Shown: one piece after another, positions 17,794-26,273 of the stretch
Position numbering within the stretch: the first letter of the stretch is position 1
Layout of the letters: every line of letters begins with the position of its first letter
Source: Histomonas meleagridis
Taxonomy: Eukaryota; Parabasalia; Tritrichomonadida; Dientamoebidae
NCBI GenBank assembly: GCA_020186115.1
Contig: WSYJ01000105.1
Coordinates: 94,475 to 158,474 of the forward strand
DNA length: 64,000 bases
Direction: 5' to 3'
The notes under the pieces: generated by a model
The model's database searches: none
What the model was told of the DNA's origin: nothing
What the model saw: only the letters and a program-made list of their open reading frames with translations
Translations under genes and position numbers: made by a program

Positions 17794-18855
17794 TTATGTA
17801 TTATATGGATTTCTTGTGTATTCAAATGACCCGAGTGATGAATTTCTCGTTTTCCTTATCATGCTTAATGAGTTCATTGATTCCTTTATATAATTTAATT
17901 GTTCTTTAGCTGAACGAAGTGCATTGACAAAATTTTGATCAACAATTTCGGTGTTATTAACTGAAAGTGAATGTAGCGATTGAAAGTTTATTCTGTTTTG
18001 CTTATGTGAATTAGAAAAAGAGTTTATTTGCTTGTGTGAATTTGTATCAGCATCATCATTCACATAAGATATATCTTCTAGTACAAAAACAGGCGAAAGA
18101 TTGAGTTCTGGTTTATCATTTTTAGGTGAAAAATCGCGATTTTCATCTTCACTTGAAAAATATATTTCCTTCGAAATTGTTAAAGAATGAGGTTTTGGAA
18201 TCGAATTATTAATACTCAAGAGGGATGAGGGCATTGTGGGAATTTGTTGCTCAAATTCTTCGGATTCATCAGATTTGATCATAAGATTTGAATACTTAGA
18301 TTCTTTTGGTAAGGATTCTTTCGGAATGGTATCACAGAGGCTAAAAGAAAAACAAATTTCTGTTTGTTCATCTTCTATTGAAAGTGGTTTGATACTATTT
18401 GGAGAAAATAAATCTTCTGTAAGATCTGTTTGAGAATCATCTGAATCACTAAACGTGATTCTTTTTTTAATAGGTGTTTTTGTTACACTTTCATATTCTG
18501 GAATGTCGTTAGACAGATTTTGATTATCAATTTCAGATTCTAATTGATTTGAATTTATTGAAGGGCTGTTTGTATTGGTAAAATTGCTGTTATTTTTGGT
18601 AGTTTCTGATGAATTAGTTGGATTTTTGATATTTTGAGGTGTGATTTCAACTGTTGAAAGACACATGTTTTTAACCAACGAATCCAAAGATTCTTCTTCT
18701 TCTTCCTCTTCATTTACAAAAAACTTATCGTTTAAAATGGATGAATGAATATGAAGTTTTTTCTCATATTTTTCTATTGACCCGTAAATATTTGAAGTTG
18801 TTATAGAAGAATTATCTAAGAAACTTTCCAATTCGCTGTCGATATCATCTTCCAT
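17794..18855 (-). CDS. Serine/asparagine-rich, probably disordered protein, 353 aa
   Basis: Not recognised. The protein is dominated by Ser, Asn, Glu, Asp and Thr and has no obvious globular domain, signal peptide or membrane segment. An acidic run (NEEEEEEES) is near residue 48. There are several proline-directed or acidic phosphorylation-like contexts (TPIKKR, SFSPNS, FSDSDDSQTDLTED). A short helical region near the C-terminus (NALRSAKEQLNYIKESMNSL) is the best candidate for an interaction helix. A regulatory or scaffold role is only a guess. It diverges from the methyltransferase gene at 18912; the 56-bp gap contains AACCGTTTAT. Confidence 0.7.
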   Translation of the reverse strand: MEDDIDSELESFLDNSSITTSNIYGSIEKYEKKLHIHSSILNDKFFVNEEEEEEESLDSLVKNMCLSTVEITPQNIKNPTNSSETTKNNSNFTNTNSPSINSNQLESEIDNQNLSNDIPEYESVTKTPIKKRITFSDSDDSQTDLTEDLFSPNSIKPLSIEDEQTEICFSFSLCDTIPKESLPKESKYSNLMIKSDESEEFEQQIPTMPSSLLSINNSIPKPHSLTISKEIYFSSEDENRDFSPKNDKPELNLSPVFVLEDISYVNDDADTNSHKQINSFSNSHKQNRINFQSLHSLSVNNTEIVDQNFVNALRSAKEQLNYIKESMNSLSMIRKTRNSSLGSFEYTRNPYNT

Positions 18856-18880
18856 AAAAAATTTCTTGTTTGAGCTTGAA

Positions 18881-18890
18881 AACCGTTTAT
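18881..18890. promoter_or_regulatory. AACCGTTTAT motif between divergent genes
   Basis: Myb-like AACCGTT core in the 56-bp gap between start codons at 18855 (minus) and 18912 (plus). TTTTTCAGAG follows it and resembles an Inr for the plus-strand gene. Confidence 0.45.
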
Positions 18891-18911
18891 TTTTTCAGAG
18901 TTTAAAAATAG

Positions 18912-19427
18912 ATGTCAACAATAATCGTTGTTAACATCTTTGATCTAATTTTATTTATAACACTTGTTGCGCCATATATACTCTATTCAATTGCATATAA
19001 ATATCCTCAAATATTCAAACGATTTATGACACAAAATCAACTTATTTTATTATCATCTATCATGAAAACCATTTGCATGGTATTATATGCAGCTTATGGT
19101 TTCCAAGGCAAGTTTACATTTAAATATATTTATATTAGTATTGTTTGTATTGCTATAGGTCAATATCTTAATTATATCGTTTATACACGTCTTGGCAAAG
19201 TACGTGCATATTATGGCTGGGAACTTGGTATTGATAATTCACCTCCAATTCATGGCTTCCCATTTGATATTGGACATCCACAGTACAAAGGTTGCTTCCT
19301 TACGCTTCTTGGAACGTATCTTTTGTTTGAGGCAACCAAAAAGTTCACATTTTTCACAATAATATGGACCATTATGTACTTTTATATCACCCTTATTGAG
19401 AGCACTTCTCCTGGAAGAAAAGCATGA
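18912..19427 (+). CDS. Phosphatidylethanolamine/phospholipid N-methyltransferase
   Basis: A 171-residue membrane enzyme of the PEMT/PLMT type, which moves methyl groups from S-adenosylmethionine to phosphatidylethanolamine derivatives on the way to phosphatidylcholine. Four hydrophobic segments lie near residues 8-28, 42-62, 70-90 and 130-160. The conserved family block is present: GQYLNYIVYTRLGKVRAYYG, then FPFDIGHPQYKGCFLTLLG, and a C-terminal glutamate in YFYITLIESTSPG. The order and length match the short plant-type PLMT. It should act in the ER membrane. All expected motif positions are intact. Confidence 0.88.
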   Translation: MSTIIVVNIFDLILFITLVAPYILYSIAYKYPQIFKRFMTQNQLILLSSIMKTICMVLYAAYGFQGKFTFKYIYISIVCIAIGQYLNYIVYTRLGKVRAYYGWELGIDNSPPIHGFPFDIGHPQYKGCFLTLLGTYLLFEATKKFTFFTIIWTIMYFYITLIESTSPGRKA

Positions 19428-19751
19428 GTAAAAAGTAATTAGACGCATAAAAAAAAATTTTTAAATAATTCAAGGAACGCAAATGAAGAATTGTTTAGAT
19501 GACCAATGATATTTTTAACCATAGTTATTATTTGCTAAGCCAAATTGTGTTTGAAATATCATTGTTATCAATTTGAAATGTGTTTCATGTGTATCCATTA
19601 AATTATCGCAATATTTTCCTATTGTTCTAATTTGCTCACGCCAAAATGCACTAAAATAAAGTTTTCAATGATATGTTCGCATTTTTTTGAATATGTCGAT
19701 AAGGGCGAAAAGATTTTCACTAGGTTTGCTTGTCCGGTACTATAAAACAAA
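19428..19751. other. Intergenic, promoter of ankyrin gene
   Basis: Mostly AT-rich sequence. TTTTCACTAGG (about 19706-19716) is an Inr-like element roughly 45 bp before the start of the next gene. No gene seen. Confidence 0.4.
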
Positions 19752-21976
19752 ATGAACAATTGGGAAACAATTCAGTTTATTCAACAAAAAATATTTTCCT
19801 TAAATAAAGAAAATCTTGTTCAAGCAGCTATTTCAGTGTTTGATATATTTGATAATAATTATCAGTATTCATTTAACTTACTTATTAGTCAAATAATTTA
19901 TTCATCATTTGTAGCAGGTATGAATGATTTAGAAGTCTATATGAATTTCATTAAAGAAATAAAAAAATTTGAAGATAACAAACAAACTCAAAGTAAAATA
20001 CATAAAGTTTTTTTACAAATGATTTTAAATATATATTCTCAAGAATCAAATTATTTTCTTGAGAGAATGATTCAAGAAAATTTATGCGAATCAAACATAG
20101 TTGTACAGATGAGAGAAGAATCGTATTTTATACATTACATGTCCAAAAAATTTCTAGAAAAAAAAGAATATTTGAAACAAAATATAGTAAACATTGAAAA
20201 ACTTTCAAAGAATGATTGGGAAATTCATAAGAAACTTATTAAAGAAGGACAAAATCCTAATGAAATTTCGAAAATAATTCGAAATGATGAAATAGAAAAA
20301 CTTCAAGAAATATCAGCACAAAATGAATTCGATTTTAATCAAACAATTAAACCATCACTTTATGAAAGATGTTCTTTTATTAATACACAAAATGTTACAT
20401 TAATTGATTATGCAGCATTTTTCGGATCAATTAAATGTTTTAAATATTTACTTATGAATGGTTCTGATATAAAAAATACAGGTAGGTATGCAGTTGCAGG
20501 TGGAAATGAAGAAATCATTCATTTATGTGAACAAAATCATTCATCATTTGAAGGTGCATATGAAGTAGCAATTGAATTTCATCGAAATGATATCTTTAAA
20601 TATCTTTATGAAAATAAAATTGCTGAAATTAATAATTTAGAAGAATTTGGAAAGAAGTGTATTTCATCTCATAATTATGAAATTTTTATATTTTTACAAA
20701 AAGAAGGGATGCTAATTTGCGAAAACATTATTAATGAATCAACAAAAATTGGAAACATATTTCTCATAAAACATTTTCTTGAATGTAATCAAATTCCGAA
20801 AGATATTTTAGTATTTTCATCAGAGTCAGGAAATATTGAACTTGTTAATTATATTTTAATACAAGAAGGAATTGATATTAATGCTAAAGATATTTATTTG
20901 TTTTATTTAAAATTTATTTTAATAATTTGATATTTCAAAATAATATTTGGAAATTATTTAAATTATTTAAAACAGCACTTATGTGGGCATCTGAAAATGG
21001 TCGTACAGAAATCGTTAAATTACTTCTTAAACAAGAAGGAATTGATATCAATGCTAAAGATATTTATTTGTTTTATTTAAAATTTATTTTAATAATTTGA
21101 TATTTCAAAATAATATTTGGAAATTATTTAAAATATTTGATACAGCACTTATGTGGGCATCTTTAGAAGGTCATAAAGAAATCGTTAAATTACTTCTTGA
21201 ACAAGAAAGAATTGATATCAATGCTAAAGATATTTATTTGATTTATTTAAAATTTATTTTAATAATTTGATATTTCAAAATAATATTTGGAAATCATTTA
21301 AATTATTTAGAACAGCACTTATGGAAGCATCTTATAATGGTCATACAGAAACAGTTAAATTACTTCTTGAACAAATAGGAATTGATATTAATGCTAAAGA
21401 TATTTATTCGTTTTATTTATAATTTATTTTAATAATTTGATATTTCGAAATAATATTTGGAAATCATTTAAATTATTTAGAACAGCACTTATGGAAGCAT
21501 CTTATAATGGTCATACAGAAACAGTTAAATTACTTCTTGAACAAATAGGAATTGATATTAATGCTAAAGATATTTATTTGTTTTGTTTATAATTTATTTT
21601 AATAATTTGATATTTTAATATAATATTTGGAAATTATTTAAATTATTTAAAACAGCACTTATGTGGGCATCTTTAGGAGGTCATAAAGAAATAGTTAAAT
21701 TACTTCTTGAAAAAGAAGGAATTGATATTAATGCTAAAGATATTTATTTGATTTATTTAAAATTTATTTTAATAATTTGATATTTCAAAATAATATTTGG
21801 AAATTATTTAAAATAATATCATATTTGAAAATTATATAAAGTATTTTGAACAGCATACATGTACGCAAGAAAATGAATATACCGAAATAATTGAAATGTT
21901 TCGTAAAAAAGAAGGAATCCAAGATGATATAACAGATAAAGCAAATGATCAAATGGAATTCTTTCCATTTTGGTAA
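19752..21976 (+). CDS. DUF3447/ankyrin-repeat gene with a 170-bp unit array
   Basis: The first continuous part (19752 to about 20891) encodes roughly 380 residues. It has an N-terminal helical region, then a DUF3447 block (IDYAAFFGSIKCFKYLLMNG ... KNTGRYAVAGGNEEIIHLCE) and ankyrin repeats ending EGIDINAKD. Five further ankyrin cores follow near 20972, 21142, 21312, 21482 and 21652, each 170 bp after the last. Every core is stop-free (for example ALMWASENGRTEIVKLLLKQ). The spacers shift frame and carry TGA. A last degenerate repeat ends FFPFW and stop at 21974-21976 but has one extra frame slip near 21866. Removing 68 nt per spacer joins all cores in frame. This family is large in trichomonads; the function is unknown. 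The final slip may mean 3' decay. Confidence 0.65.
20869..21800 (+). repeat. Six near-identical 170-bp ankyrin-plus-spacer units
   Basis: GAATTGATAT recurs every 170 bp (about 20869, 21039, 21209, 21379, 21549, 21719). The units at 21312 and 21482 are almost identical, pointing to recent unit duplication or gene conversion. Each unit is 102 nt of ankyrin coding sequence plus 68 nt of AT-rich spacer. Confidence 0.92.
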
Positions 21977-22696
21977 GGAATTGGTATCATTCTAAAAAAC
22001 TTACCGAATAAACATATATAAAAAGTTAAAGAATTTTTAAAACACGTAACATATTTTAATGAGCTTTGAAGTTGTTTGGTTACATAATTTGAAGTAAAAA
22101 GAAAATGTTTAAAGTGTAATAAAGAGAAATATCAATTACATTCCCTCACCAAAAATTGTGTTGTAAAATCATTCGACTTTTTCTGTAAAAAATTCAAACA
22201 AATTTAGTTTGCCATTAATTACATCAATTTTTTGTTTGAAAAAAAATATGTCAATTTATTCCTACAAAAGGATGCTATCACAAGGTGTGGATATGTATAA
22301 GGAAAAAGGTATAATAAAATGGTGTGAACAATTATAGTTGAAACAAATTTTTGAAGTGGTGGTGGATGCATACAACTTTTTTCTTTCATTTTTCAAGTAA
22401 AATTGTAAACTTTCATACATCCAGCTGACCATGGTCTATACCTAAAAAAAAAAAAAAAAAAATAAAACCTTTTTATTTTATACTTTGTTTGATTGATGAA
22501 CGCTCATCATTTTAGGAAAACAACAAGAAAATTATGATGAACTTTTACATAATGATTTTGAACTTCATAATTATGTTAAAAAATGCGTTAATTATATACA
22601 ATGAATTAACAATATATTTGTTATTTTCATAATAATTTACTTTTTGTTCAAACTTAATTTATCACAGATAAAAGCAGAACTACTCAAGACGAACAC
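21977..22696. other. Non-coding stretch with a 19-20-nt A run
   Basis: No gene is seen. ACCT followed by about 19 A residues occurs near 22442-22461. A sequence copied from a polyadenylated transcript is conceivable, but no target-site duplication was identified. Confidence 0.35.
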
Positions 22697-23510
22697 TTAT
22701 TTGAAATTGAAATATCTTTGATAAACAATATCTTCTGTAGTAAATTTAATAGTATTATTATATGTTATGTTTGTCATAACTTCTACATCATATTTAGAAT
22801 TTTCGCTAATCATATATTTATAACATTTGATTCCCGTAGTAACATTAACATCAGCTTCTGAATTATCGATTTCTTTGCCTTCACGATTATATGATACAAC
22901 TTTAAATGTGTATAACGTTCCAACATCGTGTGCTTCGATTATTGCTAAATAATTAATTAGATCTTTTGTTACCTTGCTAATCACTGGATTTGCTTTGTCA
23001 ATCGAATAGTGATGTTCTTCAAACTCGTGTTCAGTCGTCCTTTGCTTAAGATAAAACATAGTGTTAACAAAGACTATCCTTTCAAATTCTGTTGCATTAC
23101 ATTTGCTGTGTCCTGTTTGAATCATTGCTGTGTTTCCATAAGTATTAAGATAAAAATTTTCTGTTTCAGATATTTGACTGGTACTATCGGGAAACGAATA
23201 CCAAATATCTCCAGTGGCATTTTGCTTCGCTGTATGAGAAAAGTAAATTATATATATATTGTTATTAAATACCAAATAAATAAAACAAATATATAATTAT
23301 TTAAAGAAATATCCCTCGCATTAACATCAATTCCTTTTTGTTCAAGAAGTAATTTAACAACATCTATATAGGCATTTCCAGATGCTTGCATTAGAGCTGA
23401 TCTAAAGAATTTGAATAAAATTGAAAAATTATTTTGATATATAAAATTATTAAAACAAACAAAAAATAAAACAAATTAATACCTTTAGCATTAATATCAA
23501 TAAAAAATGA
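22697..23510 (-). pseudogene. 5'-truncated ankyrin array joined to an unrelated 3' exon
   Basis: Read on the minus strand, an ankyrin tail (IDINAKG, about 23500) is followed by a spacer, one full core (SALMQASGNAYIDVVKLLLE, then QKGIDVNARD) and a second spacer ending CTCATACAGC. At the position where TAL should begin the next core, the frame instead reads TAKQNATGDIWYSFP and continues open for about 175 residues to 22697. That part is unknown, Asn/Thr/Tyr-rich, with no ankyrin pattern. There is no ATG at the head of the open frame, and the 5' end of the array is missing. Either a shuffled 3' exon or a chance fusion by deletion could produce this. Confidence 0.55.
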
Positions 23511-23612
23511 ATGAATTCAAAATAATTTATATTCACTTATTTTTTTGTTATAAGTTATTAAACATAAACAAATAAAATAAAATTGAAACAAAATTTTAAT
23601 ACAAAAAATCGC

Positions 23613-25244
23613 TTAGTTTTGAGTTTCGAGTTGAGATGGATTCATAATACTCTCTATTGTTTCTAAAATTGGCGATGTATCAACTTTTTTGGTCTTTGGA
23701 GCTATGAATTGTGGGAGAACAACATTTGAAATCTGTGGCGTTGTGCATGATACCATTGAACTAAGTATTTCAGTAAGCGCTTTTCTTCTTTGAGATATAT
23801 TAGATTCAACTGGTGGAGGAAGTTCAAAGTTTTCATTACTTTGAGGTACGTCAACTTCTTCAATTGGTATCGAAAAATCAATTTGTTGAAATTCCTGTGC
23901 AATATTTTGAGGAAGTTTCGAAATTACATTAGACTGAAATTTTTGTATCGAAGTATTTTTGCATGTTTCATCATCTTGGATTATTTCCGGGAGTTGAATA
24001 TGAATACTCCCATCATCTTTAACGTCCTCCGTGACATGTGATTTGAAAGACGGTTTAAAAGAATCAAAATCAGAAATAAACGTTTTCGTGCGCTCTATTG
24101 TTTGTTGTATTTGTTGAGAAAATTTAATCAGCTCTTTGTCGATTTCGGTTTTTCTTATACACTTTGGTTTTGGTGGAGGTACGAATGCTGGAATTTCTAA
24201 AGTTTCTTCATATAATTTTTCAATACTAAGTTGATTATCTTTTTTCATGTGGTTGCTTTGGAGATTTTCGTAGAATTGTCTAAATTGCTCTGACAAAACA
24301 ACGTCAGGACCTTCTGTAGATTGAGGTTTTAGCTCTTCATTTATAACGAGTGGTGTAATTGCATCAATTTGTGAAATGATTTTTAATCTATTTTGGATTT
24401 GTGATTCTATAATTTGCATCTCCTGTTCATTTATCTTTTTATTTTCTAGTAAATTTTTAAGATTTTGAAAGAATTCCAATTGAGATGAATAAATTGATTT
24501 TTCCATATTTTCATGGTATTGGAGAATTTTAATGAGGTTCTGAATATCTTCTTCGAGTGCTTCAACCTTGGAATCGATCGATTGAGAATCGTTGAAATTT
24601 TCTATAATTGTTGGGAAAAGTTTGAATTCATCAAATGTAATATCCGAAATTGAGTGCTTGGTCCATTGAGAGCTTGTAGGAAGGGAGTATTCTTCAGCCA
24701 AAATAGATGTGATATCTTCTGAATTATCAAATTTCTCATTTTTATCAATCAGTGATAAAAGAGAAATTTCATGATCTATTGCCTTTCTTAACTCACGGAT
24801 TGATTTTATTTCAGTTTCTAACTCTGAATAATCGCATGTTGAATACTCTTGAGAAATGATTTCTAAAATTTCATTAATTTTTTCATTAATTTCAGATATA
24901 GTAGTCGACGAAATATCCGGAACTTCTGCTTCGCCATAATCTTTATTTTTTTCTTGGAATAAACTGATGAGTCTTTCTATTTGAACAGATTGTTGTTCAT
25001 ATTGATTGATTAATTTTTTGTTGTATGATACTTTTTCATGGCCTTCATTGTTTTCTGACCTTAATTGGTTCAGTTCTTCTTTAAGCATTGATATCATTTT
25101 TTCTTTTTCATTAATTTGGAAATTAATATTATCTAATTGTTCTAATGCTAATTCATATTCTGACTTTCCTTTTATGACTTCTGAATGAATTTTTGAAATA
25201 TTATTATAAATTTCATTTGGTGCCTGATAAAGGTGCTCAGCCAT
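23613..25244 (-). CDS. Coiled-coil protein, 543 aa
   Basis: The family is not recognised. Residues from about 15 to 180 and 215 to 320 have strong heptad patterns rich in Glu, Ile, Leu, Lys and Gln, so it is mostly coiled coil. A proline-containing segment (FVPPPKPKC, about 365-373) and a weakly structured C-terminal third follow. It has no signal peptide, membrane segment or enzymatic motif. A cytoskeletal or organising role is plausible for a flagellate but unproven. The start ATG (25242-25244) lies only 27 bp from the divergent start of the decayed DUF3447 gene. Confidence 0.8.
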   Translation of the reverse strand: MAEHLYQAPNEIYNNISKIHSEVIKGKSEYELALEQLDNINFQINEKEKMISMLKEELNQLRSENNEGHEKVSYNKKLINQYEQQSVQIERLISLFQEKNKDYGEAEVPDISSTTISEINEKINEILEIISQEYSTCDYSELETEIKSIRELRKAIDHEISLLSLIDKNEKFDNSEDITSILAEEYSLPTSSQWTKHSISDITFDEFKLFPTIIENFNDSQSIDSKVEALEEDIQNLIKILQYHENMEKSIYSSQLEFFQNLKNLLENKKINEQEMQIIESQIQNRLKIISQIDAITPLVINEELKPQSTEGPDVVLSEQFRQFYENLQSNHMKKDNQLSIEKLYEETLEIPAFVPPPKPKCIRKTEIDKELIKFSQQIQQTIERTKTFISDFDSFKPSFKSHVTEDVKDDGSIHIQLPEIIQDDETCKNTSIQKFQSNVISKLPQNIAQEFQQIDFSIPIEEVDVPQSNENFELPPPVESNISQRRKALTEILSSMVSCTTPQISNVVLPQFIAPKTKKVDTSPILETIESIMNPSQLETQN

Positions 25245-25271
25245 TAAATACAGTCAATTTTTTGACATTTA

Positions 25272-26020
25272 ATGTCAATTAGGTTGCGAGACGATAGCTT
25301 TTTTTCAGAGAAATATCACAATTCAGAATATTCACATTTTTATTCATATATGAAAATTCATGAAGGATTTAACACAAATCAATTTAATAATGAGTGGGAA
25401 ACGCTAATGTCAAGAAAACAATTGGTGTTTGAAGCAAATAAAGAAAATATTATTCACTCAGCAAATTTAATTTTTAGTGAAATGGAAGAAAATTTCAATT
25501 TAACTTTTAACATAATCCTAAGTCAAATGATATACATACTATGTTTTATAAAAATAAACGATGTTGATTTTTATTTAAGATTTATGAATGAAATAGAAAC
25601 TTTGGAAGAAAATAATAAAAATAAAGATAAAATATATGATATATTAAAGAAAATCCTAAATAAGCCCACACAAGAATATAATTATATTCTTGAACACATG
25701 ATTGAAAATAATTTTATTCCAGTAAAAGTTGTTCAGAATAAAAAAAAATTCAATATTTTATGCATTATATTCCTAAAAAAGATATAAACGAAATTTGTAA
25801 TAAAGTTGAAAAATTTAAAGAACTTTCAAAGAATAATTTTGATCTTCATAAACAATTAATTAAAGAAGGAATTGATATTATTTTTCTCTATTATATATTC
25901 ATTTTAATAATTATGTATTCCAAAAGAATATTTCGAAATAATTGAAAATATTTAGAACAGCACTTGAATATGAGATCGCAAAATTACTTCATTCCAATAA
26001 GGAATTGATTCCTCTTAAAA
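25272..26020 (+). pseudogene. Decayed DUF3447/ankyrin gene
   Basis: The N-terminal region is recognisable (NEWETLMSRKQLVFEANKEN, LSQMIYILCFIKINDVDFYL) and parallels the starts of the genes at 19752 and 45113. The frame breaks near 25780, continues in another frame as KELSKNNFDLHKQLIKEG, then jumps straight to a spacer-like sequence. The DUF3447 core and the intervening repeats are deleted. A last trace, ACAGCACTTGAATATGAGAT (25956-25975), is a degenerate ankyrin core. The protein cannot be full length. Confidence 0.8.
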
Positions 26021-26273
26021 ATTTAAACACTTTTATAATGAATTATTTTTCATTTGTACCACTGATGAACTATACACCACTGTAGCGCCTTATATAAGTG
26101 TTGGAGCAGTCCCATAATTACTTCATTGAAACTAATTGTAATAATCGAATTTTCATATTATTTCCGCAAATTATCGCCAATTAACAGATTTTACTTATAA
26201 ATTCAACTAAATAACAATTTATATATATTTTTGATATCAATGAGTTTACTAGAAAACATTTACACTTAAGTTT

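Noticed and set aside
20906-20912. T-TTA-AAA slippery heptamer in the zero frame of ankyrin spacers, suggesting programmed -1 frameshifting into the next core
   Set aside because: The heptamer is present in some units of one locus, but other units read TTTATAA, TTTAGTA or TTTAGGA, and the 7-9 kb gene lacks it. In several 7-9 kb spacers the incoming frame stops before the other frame opens, so a single shift cannot work, and five to ten shifts per protein would give almost no product.
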